Part shown: positions 17,814 to 29,944 of the stretch, in pieces
Position numbering within the stretch: position 1 is the stretch's first letter
Layout: every line of letters starts with the position of its first letter
Origin: Aliidiomarina indica
GTDB taxonomy: Bacteria > Pseudomonadota > Gammaproteobacteria > Enterobacterales > Alteromonadaceae
Assembly: GCF_015354615.1 (NCBI RefSeq)
Contig: NZ_JACAVQ010000004.1
Span: 168,266 to 232,265 of the forward strand
DNA: 64,000 nucleotides
Direction: 5' to 3'
Made by a program: the position numbers and the translations under genes
Notes under the pieces: generated by a model
Seen by the model: only the letters and a program-made list of their open reading frames with translations
The model's database searches: none
Told to the model about the DNA's origin: nothing

Positions 17814-17969
17814 AGTGAACCCCGGAGCGCTCTTTTCCATAAAAAATACTCGAACAGCTAACTTTATCAGGTAAGAGAAAACCAATCCAGCGTTGTTTTT
17901 GGGTGCTTGGTCGCTCAGGTATTGATAGAATGGAAGAAATTCCTATACGTAAGGCTAAAGGATACCCGT

Positions 17970-18647
17970 ATGCGTGATTATCTTATTGCTCCATCTATTT
18001 TGTCTGCAGATTTCGCCCGTCTGGGTGAAGAAGTCGAGACGGTCCTGTCTGCAGGAGCCGATGTGGTGCATTTCGACGTCATGGATAACCACTTTGTGCC
18101 GAACTTAACTATTGGCCCTATGGTGTGCCAAGCCTTGCGGGATTATGGGGTGTCAGCGCCAATTGATGTGCACCTGATGGTGCAGCCGGTAGATTCACTT
18201 ATACCGCAATTTGCCAAAGCCGGTGCAACCATGATTACGTTTCATCCGGAAGCCTCAACCCATATTGATCGTACCTTGCAGCTTATCCGAGACCATGGCT
18301 GTAAAGCAGGATTGGTGTTTAATCCAGCCACGCCCCTGCACTACCTCGACTACGTCATGGATAAATTAGACATGATTTTGTTGATGTCGGTGAATCCAGG
18401 TTTTGGTGGGCAATCGTTTATTCCAACCACCTTGGACAAATTACGCCAAGTGCGCACGCTGATTGATAACAGCGGCCGTGATATTATTCTGGAAGTGGAT
18501 GGTGGCGTGAAAACAGACAACATTCGTGAAATAGCCGAGGCAGGCGCCGATATGTTTGTTGCGGGGTCGGCAATTTTTAATCAACCAGATTATAAAAAAG
18601 TGATTGATCAGATGCGTGACCAGCTTGCGCAGGTGACGGCCAAATAA
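17970..18647 (+). CDS. rpe: Ribulose-phosphate 3-epimerase
   Basis: Interconverts ribulose 5-phosphate and xylulose 5-phosphate in the pentose phosphate pathway. The 225-residue TIM barrel shows [16 protein letters not shown] at the N-terminus, [17 protein letters not shown] with the metal-binding His and Asp, [18 protein letters not shown] and the second catalytic Asp in EVDGGV. ATG 17970 with AAAGGA upstream gives the standard N-terminus; the open frame extends back to 17907. In E. coli gph lies between rpe and trpS, whereas here trpS follows directly after 64 bases. Confidence 0.97.
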   Translation: MRDYLIAPSILSADFARLGEEVETVLSAGADVVHFDVMDNHFVPNLTIGPMVCQALRDYGVSAPIDVHLMVQPVDSLIPQFAKAGATMITFHPEASTHIDRTLQLIRDHGCKAGLVFNPATPLHYLDYVMDKLDMILLMSVNPGFGGQSFIPTTLDKLRQVRTLIDNSGRDIILEVDGGVKTDNIREIAEAGADMFVAGSAIFNQPDYKKVIDQMRDQLAQVTAK

Positions 18648-18711
18648 GCCAAGTACTTATCTTCTTCATTTTTACACGTGTGATTTAAAAAGATTAACAA
18701 GGGAAATGCAC

Positions 18712-19716
18712 ATGACCAAACCTGTTGTACTAAGTGGCTGCCAGCCGTCGGGACAATTAACCATTGGCAACTATATGGGCGCCTTACGGCAGTGGGTTAC
18801 GATGCAGGATACCCATCAGTGCCACTTTATGTTGGTCGATTTGCATGCCATTACCGTACGGCAGAATCCAGCCGATTTGCGCGCCGCAACTCTCGATGGC
18901 CTCGCGCTTTACATGGCCTGCGGTTTAGATCCTGAGAGAAGTACTCTGTTTTTGCAATCCCACGTACCGCAGCATGCCGAGCTTGCTTGGATCCTCAATT
19001 GCTACACGCAAATGGGGGAACTGAATCGGATGACGCAATACAAGGACAAATCGCAGAAACAAGAATCGAATATGAATGCGGGCTTATTTACCTATCCGGT
19101 TTTGATGGCGGCAGACATTCTTTTGTATAACGCGAATCAAGTCCCGGTTGGTAATGATCAGAAGCAGCACCTCGAACTTGCCCGCGATGTGGCCACTCGC
19201 TTTAACAATATTTATGGTGATGTGTTCGTCGTTCCTGAGCCTTTTATCCCGCAACACGGTGCGCGCATTATGAGCTTGCAGGATGCTAGCAAGAAGATGT
19301 CAAAGTCTGACGATAATGCGAAAAACTATATCGGCTTATTGGAAGATCCGAAGAAAATTGCCAAGAAGATTAAAAGTGCCGTAACGGACTCTGAAGATCC
19401 GCCGCGGGTTGCCTACGATCCTGAAAACAAAGCCGGCGTTGCGAATTTACTAACATTGTTAAGTGGGGCAACAGGCCGCTCTATCGATTCGCTCGTGGCG
19501 GAGTACGAAGGCAAGATGTATGGGCATCTGAAAGGCGATGTCGCCGATGCTGTGGTGGCGTTACTGGAACCTATTCAACAGCGCTACCACGAGTTGCGTG
19601 AGGATCAAGACACCTTGGCAGCCGTGATGGAAAAAGGTGCCGCAAAAGCGTCGGCAGAGGCGCAAGCCACACTTCGTCGTGTTTACGACGCCGTTGGTTT
19701 TGTGTTGCCCCGATAA
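18712..19716 (+). CDS. trpS: Tryptophanyl-tRNA synthetase
   Basis: Class I aminoacyl-tRNA synthetase charging tRNA-Trp. The 334 residues equal the E. coli length. The HIGH-like motif appears as SGQLTIGN near residue 10 and the KMSKS loop as KKMSKSDDN near 194. Other marks are [18 protein letters not shown] and [18 protein letters not shown], which holds the Trp site. ATG 18712 is chosen because AAGGGA lies seven bases upstream; an ATG at 18706 would be too close to it. Probably in an operon with rpe. Confidence 0.97.
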   Translation: MTKPVVLSGCQPSGQLTIGNYMGALRQWVTMQDTHQCHFMLVDLHAITVRQNPADLRAATLDGLALYMACGLDPERSTLFLQSHVPQHAELAWILNCYTQMGELNRMTQYKDKSQKQESNMNAGLFTYPVLMAADILLYNANQVPVGNDQKQHLELARDVATRFNNIYGDVFVVPEPFIPQHGARIMSLQDASKKMSKSDDNAKNYIGLLEDPKKIAKKIKSAVTDSEDPPRVAYDPENKAGVANLLTLLSGATGRSIDSLVAEYEGKMYGHLKGDVADAVVALLEPIQQRYHELREDQDTLAAVMEKGAAKASAEAQATLRRVYDAVGFVLPR

Positions 19717-19749
19717 ATCACGACATAGTCAATCTAGGGTGCGTTTATT

Positions 19750-20409
19750 GTGATTCTCCTGATCGATAATTACGACTCATTTACGCACAACCTAGCTCGT
19801 TATTTTCAAGAGCTAGGGCAACAGGTTCGGGTGGTGCGCAACGATGAGATTGACGTGGCGGACATTGACCGGCTGGCCCCGAGTGCCCTCGTTATCTCAC
19901 CCGGACCTTGTACGCCGAATGAAGCGGGCATTTCCTTGGCCGCCATTGAGGCATGCGCAGGGAAAATCCCAATTCTTGGTGTGTGTCTTGGTCATCAAGC
20001 TATTGGTCAGGTGTTTGGCGGGCGCGTTGTGCGCGCCCAACAAGTCATGCATGGAAAGCGCTCGCTGATACAGCATTTTGGCAGCCCACTGTTTTCGGGC
20101 CTACCGGAGACGTTTTCGGTGGTCCGTTACCATTCTCTGGTGGTCGATGCGGGGTCTTTCCCTGATTGTCTACAAATCGACGCCCGGGTGGTCGGTAAAC
20201 CTATGGACGGTCATGCTGCCGGAGAAATTATGGGCCTTTCCCATCGCGAGTTACCCATTATGGGCGTGCAATTTCATCCAGAGTCGGTATTGAGCAGCTA
20301 TGGCCATGATATCCTTGAGAACTTTTGTAAGCTCATCGACATAAATTCGGTCGAAAACGGTGCAAAATCACGCATAAGAACGCAGCGAGAACCCCTTCCT
20401 TCTGCATAG
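19750..20409 (+). CDS. pabA: Glutamine amidotransferase, aminodeoxychorismate synthase subunit
   Basis: Glutaminase subunit that supplies ammonia for 4-amino-4-deoxychorismate (folate route); the same fold serves as TrpG. The 219-residue protein has the class I triad: Cys in GVCLGHQAIGQ (about residue 79), His and Glu in VQFHPESVLS (about 175). The N-terminus ILLIDNYDSFTHNL and the SPGPCTPNEAG loop are typical. No trp genes are nearby, and the order pabA-argD-astA is kept in Shewanella, so PabA is preferred to TrpG, though a dual role is possible. Start is GTG. The tail after residue 195 is unusual in having extra polar residues. Confidence 0.9.
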   Translation: MILLIDNYDSFTHNLARYFQELGQQVRVVRNDEIDVADIDRLAPSALVISPGPCTPNEAGISLAAIEACAGKIPILGVCLGHQAIGQVFGGRVVRAQQVMHGKRSLIQHFGSPLFSGLPETFSVVRYHSLVVDAGSFPDCLQIDARVVGKPMDGHAAGEIMGLSHRELPIMGVQFHPESVLSSYGHDILENFCKLIDINSVENGAKSRIRTQREPLPSA

Positions 20410-20486
20410 TTATGCGGCCTATCTGCAATTCTAAATTATCTTTAAAACTCTTTATTTTATAATCACTTAAGAAGTAAGACATTTGA

Positions 20487-21797
<1,311 letters not shown>

Positions 21798-21806
21798 GAA
21801 CAGGCT

Positions 21807-22820
21807 ATGTTAGTCGTAAGGCCAATTGAGGCTCGAGATTACGAGTCGTTGCATGCGTGCGCGGTGGAGTCGGGACACGGCTTCACCTCCTTGCCCGTGG
21901 ATGAAGGCTTGTTGAAGCGTCGTATTGCACGTGCTGAGCAGGCATTCGCACTGGAAACTATCAAGCAACCTGGAGAAGAGGGGTACCTCTTCGTCATGGA
22001 AGACACCGAGACCCAAGAGATTGTTGGGGTCAGTGGCATTGAAGCGGCGGTCGGCTTGTCATCGGCGTTTTATCATTATCACGTCGGTCGAGTGGTGCAT
22101 CACTCTGCCAAGCATAATGTTTACAATGATTTGCAAACACTCACCTTGTGTAATGATTACACAGGCGTAAGCGAACTTTGCACCTTGTTTCTGAGAGAGC
22201 CCTATCGGAAGGGGCGCAATGGCCGTGTATTGAGTAAGTTTCGGTTGCTGTTTATGGCGCAGTTTCGCCAGCGTTTCGCTGAGACAGTCATTGCTGAAAT
22301 GCGTGGCATTTCAGATGCAGATGGGCGTTCGCCATTTTGGGCCTGGTTAGAAAAGCATTTTTTTACTATGGATTTCCCAAGTGCTGATTACCTCACGGGC
22401 ATTGGTGAGAAGACCTTTATTGCAGAGTTAATGCCTAAATTTCCGATCTATGTGAACTTGCTTGATAAAAGTGCACAAGAGGTGGTGGGTAAAGTGCATC
22501 AAAATACCGTGCCAGCACTCAAACTATTAACTTCAGAAGGCTTTCGATATCGCGGATACATCGATATTTTCGATGCTGGGCCGACGGTTGAAGCGGAAGT
22601 AAAACAATTACGGACGGTGCGCAATAGTCGCTTACTGCAAGTGCGCATCGGACGCCCTGAAGTGGCAGAAAATGTGCTCTTATGTAATACCAAACTAAAA
22701 GATTTTCGTGCCTGTCAGGCTGATGTGACCTGCACCGGTGATGAGGTGGTCATCACCGAGAACACTGCCTCTGCGCTTGGTGTTGTGGCCGGTGATCACG
22801 TTCGTTTAGCTGCATTATAG
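21807..22820 (+). CDS. astA: Arginine N-succinyltransferase
   Basis: First enzyme of the ammonia-producing arginine succinyltransferase pathway; transfers succinyl from succinyl-CoA to arginine. The 337-residue protein has the family start MLVVRPIEARDYESLHACAVESGHGFTSLP, the VGVSGIEAAVGL strand, SELCTLFLREPYRKGRNGRVLSKFR, and the C-terminal LRTVRNSRLLQVRIG region. It uses a GNAT-like fold. Spacing to argD (9 bases) and astD (34 bases) indicates one operon. astB and astE, needed to finish the pathway, are not in the window. Confidence 0.95.
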   Translation: MLVVRPIEARDYESLHACAVESGHGFTSLPVDEGLLKRRIARAEQAFALETIKQPGEEGYLFVMEDTETQEIVGVSGIEAAVGLSSAFYHYHVGRVVHHSAKHNVYNDLQTLTLCNDYTGVSELCTLFLREPYRKGRNGRVLSKFRLLFMAQFRQRFAETVIAEMRGISDADGRSPFWAWLEKHFFTMDFPSADYLTGIGEKTFIAELMPKFPIYVNLLDKSAQEVVGKVHQNTVPALKLLTSEGFRYRGYIDIFDAGPTVEAEVKQLRTVRNSRLLQVRIGRPEVAENVLLCNTKLKDFRACQADVTCTGDEVVITENTASALGVVAGDHVRLAAL

Positions 22821-22851
22821 GCAGCCACACTTAAAAAATTACGAGGAATGA

Positions 22852-24330
<1,479 letters not shown>

Positions 24331-24340
24331 GGAGTGAACC

Positions 24341-24763
24341 ATGGCTAAGCCGATGTCTGCGAAGGTTCGTTGGCTCGAAGATCTGAAATTCGTCGCTACC
24401 TCAGGTAGCGGCCATTCGGTAGTAATGGATGGTGATGGTGGTGCGCACGCGCCAAGCCCCATGGAAATGGTGCTCATGGCGGTGGGAAGCTGCTCTTCCG
24501 TTGATGTCGTGGGTATATTACAAAAAGCAAAGCAAAATGTGCGCAGTGTTGAGGTTCTGCTTGATGGGCAGCGCGCGGAAGGAACTCCTGCCGTGTTTAC
24601 CGATATTCATGTGACCTTTAGGGTATATGGACACGACGTATCAGAAAAGCATGTCGAGCGGGCGGTTCAGCTGAGCGCAGAAAAATATTGCTCAGTGTCT
24701 ATCATGCTGGGTAAAAGCGTAAACATTACCCACAGCTTCGAGATCGTGAACGACGCACCGTAA
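24341..24763 (+). CDS. yhfA: OsmC family protein, YhfA-like
   Basis: A 140-residue OsmC-fold protein. The family Cys residues are in VGSCSSVDVVGIL (about residue 50) and in EKYCSVSIML (about 114), placed as expected for a thiol peroxidase-like pair. The start AKPMSAKVRWLEDLKFVATSGSGHSVVMDG matches E. coli YhfA, which sits beside crp and prkB. RBS AAGGAG overlaps the end of astD, so it is probably the last gene of the ast operon. The convergent prkB gene follows after a hairpin. Its substrate is unknown. Confidence 0.87.
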   Translation: MAKPMSAKVRWLEDLKFVATSGSGHSVVMDGDGGAHAPSPMEMVLMAVGSCSSVDVVGILQKAKQNVRSVEVLLDGQRAEGTPAVFTDIHVTFRVYGHDVSEKHVERAVQLSAEKYCSVSIMLGKSVNITHSFEIVNDAP

Positions 24764-24772
24764 ATCTAAACG

Positions 24773-24806
24773 TTACAGCGGGTTTGTTTCAACAAGCTCG
24801 CTGTAA
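24773..24806. terminator. Hairpin between convergent yhfA and prkB
   Basis: TTACAGCG pairs with CGCTGTAA around an inner TTTGTT/AACAAG stem. There is no T-tract, so termination strength is uncertain; position between convergent stops is right. Confidence 0.5.
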
Positions 24807-24817
24807 GTGCCCACAAA

Positions 24818-25708
24818 CTACCCTTCCTGTGATTGAATGATGGCGCGCTGCTTGCGATCCATCAGGCGTTCAATCAGCGGTGAAAGAATCAGCTCCATGG
24901 CCAATCCCATTTTGCCCCCCGGCACCACCAGCGTATTAATGCGCGACATAAAAGAACCGTCGATCATCTGCAAGTAATAAGTGAAGTCGGGACTTGGAAT
25001 GCCGCGAAAGCGGATGACAACAAAACTTTCATCCATCGATGGAATGTCTTTTGCGCTAAATGGGTTCGAGGTGTCTACCGTAGGTACCCGTTGAAAATTA
25101 ATATGGGTGCGAGAAAATTGCGGCACGATATGATGAATGTAATCATCCATGCTGCGAACAATGCTCTGAGCAACGCTTTCGCGCGAGTGCCCGCGCTCTG
25201 ACGTGTCGCGAATAATCTTTTGAATCCATTCTAAGTTCACAATAGGCACCATGCCGATCATAAGGTCAACATGGGATGCCACATCGTAATCGTCTGCGGC
25301 AACGGCACCGTGCAACCCTTCATAAAACAATAAATCGGTATCCGTTGGCAGATTTTCCCAGGGCGTAAAGGTTCCTGGCATTTGATTATATGGCACAGCG
25401 TCATCGAAGCTATGAAGATAACGACGATGGCGCCCAGAGCCGGTATTTCCATAGGTTTTAAATAAGGATTCAAGGGCCTTAAAATCGTTTGCCTCTGGAC
25501 CGAAATAACTAATATGCTTTCCCTGTTCTTGCGCTTTGCGAATGGCGACATCCATTTCCGGACGGGTATAACGATGGAAGCTATCGCCTTCAACAAAGGC
25601 CGCGTTCAGGCGCAAACTGCGAAAAATATGACGGACAGCTTGGCTCGTGGTCGTGGTGCCAGAACCAGACGACCCTGTTACGGCAATAATCGGATGGCGA
25701 TCGGACAT
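24818..25708 (-). CDS. prkB: Phosphoribulokinase-like protein PrkB
   Basis: A 296-residue P-loop kinase of the phosphoribulokinase/uridine kinase family. The P-loop GSSGSGTTTTSQ is at residues 12-23; VEGDSFHRYTRPEMD and LLFYEGLHGAV follow, as in E. coli PrkB. The protein is shorter than photosynthetic phosphoribulokinases and no RuBisCO gene is present, so a Calvin cycle role is not implied; its substrate in heterotrophs is unsettled. The position next to the OsmC-like yhfA gene is conserved with enterobacteria. It is followed leftward by a hairpin and preceded by slyX on the same strand, 24 bases away. Confidence 0.92.
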   Translation of the reverse strand: MSDRHPIIAVTGSSGSGTTTTSQAVRHIFRSLRLNAAFVEGDSFHRYTRPEMDVAIRKAQEQGKHISYFGPEANDFKALESLFKTYGNTGSGRHRRYLHSFDDAVPYNQMPGTFTPWENLPTDTDLLFYEGLHGAVAADDYDVASHVDLMIGMVPIVNLEWIQKIIRDTSERGHSRESVAQSIVRSMDDYIHHIVPQFSRTHINFQRVPTVDTSNPFSAKDIPSMDESFVVIRFRGIPSPDFTYYLQMIDGSFMSRINTLVVPGGKMGLAMELILSPLIERLMDRKQRAIIQSQEG

Positions 25709-25732
25709 GAAAAACTCCCTTTCGAACTTATT

Positions 25733-25975
25733 TTAATAATGTGGTGGACGCTCATCGACCGGCGCGTCTTTTTGATCGTCGTCTAGCTGTTGTACACGTT
25801 CGACCATCAAAATCATATGTTTATGTAACCGATGCAACTCGCTATTTTGAACTGTGACAAGGTCATTGAGCTCTGCGATGGTGTCCTCTTGAAAGGCAAG
25901 TTGCGTTTCAAGTCGCTCGATGCGCTCGATTAATTCAGCTAGCGAATAGTCGGGCTTTGGTGAATCTTTACTCAT
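25733..25975 (-). CDS. slyX: SlyX family coiled-coil protein
   Basis: An 80-residue protein dominated by a coiled coil: LIERIERLETQLAFQEDTIAELNDLVTVQNSELHRLHKHMILMVERVQQL. The C-terminal PPHY tetrapeptide is the family mark. Its function is unknown; the name comes from the neighbouring slyD in enterobacteria. ATG 25975 is chosen over ATG 25990, which would add five residues; neither has a strong RBS. It is divergent from fkpA, as in E. coli, and probably shares a transcript with prkB. Confidence 0.9.
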   Translation of the reverse strand: MSKDSPKPDYSLAELIERIERLETQLAFQEDTIAELNDLVTVQNSELHRLHKHMILMVERVQQLDDDQKDAPVDERPPHY

Positions 25976-26091
25976 TCTTACTTTATCCATTAGTCATTTG
26001 CGCGTATTTACGTATATGATAGGCGCCAGATTTTAGTGTGCCTGATACTCCAATTGTACACGACCAAACCAACATAATAGCGGAGAATTCC

Positions 26092-27084
26092 ATGAAGTTG
26101 ATGACAAAATTGTTCCTTGTAGTGGCAGGAACAGCATTATTGGCCGCCTGTGGCCCAGCCCCCGATCGCATTAATTTAGATCAAGAGCATGATGCCCGCT
26201 CTTATGCAGTAGGTGCCGCGTCGTTGCGCGAAGCGCAGCAGTTAATCGCATTAATTGCCGAAGAGAATCCAGAGTTTGGTCGTGAAGAGAAGAACGAATT
26301 GTTGCATGTGGGCTTCGTTGACATTCTAAACCGTAAACCGCGCATGGAAGAGCAGATGCTCTCTCTTGAGCTGATGGTGCGTGGATTGCAAGATGCGCCA
26401 GCTATGGCTGACTTACCTGCGATCGTCGAGACCACATTAGATGAGGACGATACAACATCTCAGGTGTACATGCTTGGTGCCTACATGGGCCTGCAAGTGC
26501 TGATGGTGGATAACTTGCTGCAAGATTACGATAAAGGCATTAGCGGACGCATTGCTGCCATCGCCTTTCGCGAGTCTCTGAAGGAAGAAGGCCGCATGAC
26601 CGAAGAAGAGATTACGGTGCAGTGGGAAGCGATTCGCGACATTCTTACTTCACCTGCGCCAGGTGTGGACGGAATCATGTCGGAAAACCATGCTTTAGGC
26701 CTTGCTTACTTAGAAGAAAACGCAAAACGTGATGGCGTGATAATCACGGATTCAGGATTACAGTACGAAGTGCTTGAGGAAGGTGATGGTGTATCTCCTA
26801 CGGCGTCGGATATCGTTATTGTGCATTACCAAGGTTGGTTAGTTACCGGTGAGCTGTTCGATAGCTCGGTTGAACGCAACCAAACAGCAAGTTTCCCGTT
26901 GAATCGCGTTATTGCTGGTTGGACTGAAGGTATTCAACTGATGCAAGTGGGTGCCAAATATCGCTTTGTGATTCCTCATGAGTTGGCTTATGCAGATACG
27001 CAACGTGGCCCTATGATCGCTCCCTACTCGGCGCTGATTTTTGAAGTTGAATTAATCGACGTGGTGTCGACCCAAGCAAATTAG
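26092..27084 (+). CDS. fkpA: FKBP-type peptidyl-prolyl isomerase lipoprotein, FkpA/Mip-like
   Basis: A 330-residue lipoprotein prolyl isomerase and chaperone of the periplasm. The signal MKLMTKLFLVVAGTALLAAC ends in a lipobox with Cys20. A long helical N-terminal dimerisation region (about residues 30-220) contains two related blocks, each with AYMLG/YAVGA-like starts and EE-rich helices, and is longer than in E. coli FkpA (270). The FKBP domain occupies about 225-326 with VHYQGWLVTGELFDSSV, FPLNRVIAGWTEGIQLM, GAKYRFVIPHELAYA and LIFEVELIDV. ATG 26092 has GGAG six bases upstream. Divergent slyX is the conserved neighbour. Confidence 0.88.
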   Translation: MKLMTKLFLVVAGTALLAACGPAPDRINLDQEHDARSYAVGAASLREAQQLIALIAEENPEFGREEKNELLHVGFVDILNRKPRMEEQMLSLELMVRGLQDAPAMADLPAIVETTLDEDDTTSQVYMLGAYMGLQVLMVDNLLQDYDKGISGRIAAIAFRESLKEEGRMTEEEITVQWEAIRDILTSPAPGVDGIMSENHALGLAYLEENAKRDGVIITDSGLQYEVLEEGDGVSPTASDIVIVHYQGWLVTGELFDSSVERNQTASFPLNRVIAGWTEGIQLMQVGAKYRFVIPHELAYADTQRGPMIAPYSALIFEVELIDVVSTQAN

Positions 27085-27118
27085 GCTGTATTTTCCACAG
27101 CGGTAATCGTTTGTTCTG

Positions 27119-27152
27119 AAGCCCTTGCGCTGAAAAGCGTGGGGGCTTTTTT
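27119..27152 (+). terminator. Terminator after fkpA
   Basis: AAGCCC pairs with GGGCTT, with G.T wobbles and a CGCT/AGCG top around GAAA, followed by six T residues. Confidence 0.75.
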
Positions 27153-27286
27153 ATGCGGTCAACGACGCACTTTTAGCTGCTAACTGGTTTGACCTTTGAG
27201 TCTCCCTCGTAAATACTCAAGGATTCCCATCTGCCGAGTTCGTGGTCCGGTGTGTATATTTGGATAACAATAAAAAGGACATCACC

Positions 27287-29866
27287 ATGTTTGTATCGCC
27301 ATCTTCTTTGCGTGCAGCCAATCAGCGAGGGTTGCGCCAATATGCACTGCTTCGCAAAGGCATCATCGCATCAGCCTGCGCGCTGGCACTAACAGGTTGC
27401 TTTAGCTCATCGGAACCGGTTACCCAAACGCCGCCTCCGGCCACGCCACCACCCACGTCTGGCCCTGAACCCACTGGCGTAACGACCTATGCGCCGGGCG
27501 AGGTGAATGCCACTATTACCCGCACTGATTTTGGTGTTCCTTACATCGAAAGCGATAGTCTTGAAGGGATTGCCTTTGGTACTGCTTACGCATTTGCTGA
27601 AGATAACATCTGTATCTTGGCGGATCAGTTCGTGCGCTTTAACTCCTTGCGTTCACGATTTTTTGGTCCTGACAGCACCCCAGGCTCCGGTGATAGCGCC
27701 CATATCATTAACGATTTTACCTATAAGGCATTAGGGATTCGCGCGCTGGCAGAAGAAAACATTGACCAGCTGAGCGAAGAAAGCCAAGCCTTGTTGCAAG
27801 GTTACGCGGCAGGATATAACTATTATTTGGAGGATGTGGGGGTTAATAATATTGCCCCGCCATGCGCAGGAATGCCGTGGGTTCAACCCATTGAGCCGGT
27901 CGATATGCTGACGTACGCCTTGGGTGTCGCTTTGTTGCCTGGTGCAGCGAATTTCCTGCAGCCTTTGTTCATCGCGACCCCTCCCGGAACCAGCTTTGCC
28001 CCAACACCCGTGGGTGTGAGTGGCGATGACGTTGGCTTCTCATTTGACCTAGATGTGTCATCCATCGATATTCCGGATCCAAATCCAGAAGAGCTCGGCT
28101 CGAATGGATGGGCACTGGGTCGCGATATGACGGAAAATGGAATGGGCATGGTGTTAGCTAATCCGCACTTTCCACACGTTGGCAACCAACGGTTTTGGCA
28201 ATTCGGTATCGAAATTCCGGGTGAAATGAAGGTCGTCGGCGGCTCGCTGTCGGGCATGCCGGGTGTGGTGAACATTGGTTTCAACGAGAATATTGCGTGG
28301 ACCCATACGTTCTCAACCGCGGAACGCTTTGTTGTTTACCAACTGCATCTCGACCCGAATGACGAGTCGGGCATGACGTATTTGGTGGATGGTGAAGCGC
28401 ACACGATAGAGGAAAACACCTATCAAATTGAAGTGGCGACTGGGCCTACAAGTACCATCACCTTGGAAAAAACATTCTATCAAAGCTCGTTTGGGCCCAT
28501 GATGACTATTCCTGGTGCGTTCGAATGGGGTGGTGACCTTGCCGGAACCCGTTCAGCTTTTGTGTTGCATGATGCCAACTTGCCCAACTTTGATATTCTC
28601 GACCATTGGCTGGCGCTCAATCTAGCGGAAAATATAGATGATGTGGAGGAATCTTTTGAGAACTTCACCGGCCTTATCTTCAACAATATTATGGCGGCGG
28701 ATAAGCACGGTGACGTGTTCTTCACCGATGGCTCATCGGTTCCTGATCTGTTGCCTGAGGCCTTACAAGAATTACGCACCAACTTGGTTCTGTTAGCGGT
28801 TCGTGGGCAGGCGCCTTTTACTTTAGTACCAGGGCATCGTGAGATGTTCCGACCGCAAGGACGGGTTCCTTTTGACCGAGCGCCCCAGTTACGTCGCTCA
28901 GACTTCGTGCAAAACTCCAATGATAGTTATTGGCTAACAAACCCTAATGCACCCATTGTAAGTACTGGCGACCCCGACTATTACCTGTTCGGGCCTTATA
29001 ACAATCAGCAAACTCTGCGCTCGCGTATGGGGCAGCAAAAACTCACCGAACTGTCTGATGTTACATTGACAGAAATGGAAGAATCCTTGTTGAGCAATCG
29101 CGCGTTCTTGGGCGAAGAGATTCATGCTGATCTGGTGGCAATGTGTACGGCTCAAGGTGATACGCCTGTGGATATTGGCACGCGTACGGTTGATGTGTCT
29201 CAGGCCTGTGCCGCTCTTGCGTTGTGGGATGGCCGGATGGATAGACACAGCATAGGCGCCTTTGTGCTGCGGGAGTTCGCGGAGCGCTTTAGTCGCAATC
29301 CACAATGGGCAACCCCATACGATTTCCGCCGCCCGTTAGAAACACCCGCCGGTTTAGCCAACTCACCTGAAGTGATGCGTTTACTCGCACAAGCAGTGGA
29401 GCGCATTGAGCAAAGTATTCATCCGGTCCATGCGCCCTTAGGTGATGTACAGTTTGTAGAGCGCAGCCTGCCCAATGGGGAAGCAAGTGGAAATCGCTTA
29501 CCTTGGTCTGGAGCCAATAACATTGAGGGTGGCTTTAATGTGTTTCGCTCGCAGGGGGCTGATGACGGTACCTTGTTGCCGCGCCATCGTTATCCTTCAA
29601 TGGCGGGTACTCAGCTATCTGAGCAGGGGTATCATATTACCAGTGGTTCGAGCTGGATGTTTGTCATGCGTTTTACCGAAGAGGGACCTGAAGCGCGCGG
29701 TTTGCTGACATACTCTCAGTCGAATGATGTGCGTTCGCCTCATTATATTGATCAAACGGAATTCTACTCCGATTTACCGCAATTACGCCCGATTTGGTTT
29801 ACGGCTGAGGATATAAGCGCCAATGCCATATCCACGCGGATGATTGGTGCAGGTGCGAGCGATTAA
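27287..29866 (+). CDS. Penicillin-acylase family lipoprotein (Ntn hydrolase)
   Basis: An 859-residue hydrolase of the penicillin amidase family (S45). A lipoprotein signal ends in LALTGC near residue 38, followed by a Pro/Thr linker. The alpha part spans about 60-265. The autocatalytic cleavage site is LGSNGWALG: Ser is the predicted N-terminal nucleophile of the beta chain. NPHFPHVG and ITWTHT-like NIAWTHTFSTAERF segments follow, plus the Asn region NSNDSYWLTNPNAP. The family includes beta-lactam acylases and acyl-homoserine-lactone acylases; which substrate applies cannot be read here. ATG 27287 with AAAAAGGA upstream is chosen over GTG 27242. Monocistronic, with terminators on both sides. 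Confidence 0.88.
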   Translation: MFVSPSSLRAANQRGLRQYALLRKGIIASACALALTGCFSSSEPVTQTPPPATPPPTSGPEPTGVTTYAPGEVNATITRTDFGVPYIESDSLEGIAFGTAYAFAEDNICILADQFVRFNSLRSRFFGPDSTPGSGDSAHIINDFTYKALGIRALAEENIDQLSEESQALLQGYAAGYNYYLEDVGVNNIAPPCAGMPWVQPIEPVDMLTYALGVALLPGAANFLQPLFIATPPGTSFAPTPVGVSGDDVGFSFDLDVSSIDIPDPNPEELGSNGWALGRDMTENGMGMVLANPHFPHVGNQRFWQFGIEIPGEMKVVGGSLSGMPGVVNIGFNENIAWTHTFSTAERFVVYQLHLDPNDESGMTYLVDGEAHTIEENTYQIEVATGPTSTITLEKTFYQSSFGPMMTIPGAFEWGGDLAGTRSAFVLHDANLPNFDILDHWLALNLAENIDDVEESFENFTGLIFNNIMAADKHGDVFFTDGSSVPDLLPEALQELRTNLVLLAVRGQAPFTLVPGHREMFRPQGRVPFDRAPQLRRSDFVQNSNDSYWLTNPNAPIVSTGDPDYYLFGPYNNQQTLRSRMGQQKLTELSDVTLTEMEESLLSNRAFLGEEIHADLVAMCTAQGDTPVDIGTRTVDVSQACAALALWDGRMDRHSIGAFVLREFAERFSRNPQWATPYDFRRPLETPAGLANSPEVMRLLAQAVERIEQSIHPVHAPLGDVQFVERSLPNGEASGNRLPWSGANNIEGGFNVFRSQGADDGTLLPRHRYPSMAGTQLSEQGYHITSGSSWMFVMRFTEEGPEARGLLTYSQSNDVRSPHYIDQTEFYSDLPQLRPIWFTAEDISANAISTRMIGAGASD

Positions 29867-29887
29867 GCGTTTGCTTGCAGATACGAA

Positions 29888-29917
29888 AAAGGCCAGCAAT
29901 TGCTGGCCTTTCTTTTT
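29888..29917. terminator. Bidirectional terminator between acylase gene and rsd
   Basis: Perfect 24-base palindrome AAAGGCCAGCAA/TTGCTGGCCTTT with T-rich flanks on the plus strand and A-rich flanks on the left. It separates two convergent genes. Confidence 0.92.
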
Positions 29918-29944
29918 ACGCGTTACTTTACGTAAAAAATGCGA

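Noticed and set aside
24818..25708. Calvin cycle phosphoribulokinase
   Set aside because: The short PrkB type is common in heterotrophs and there is no RuBisCO gene in the window.
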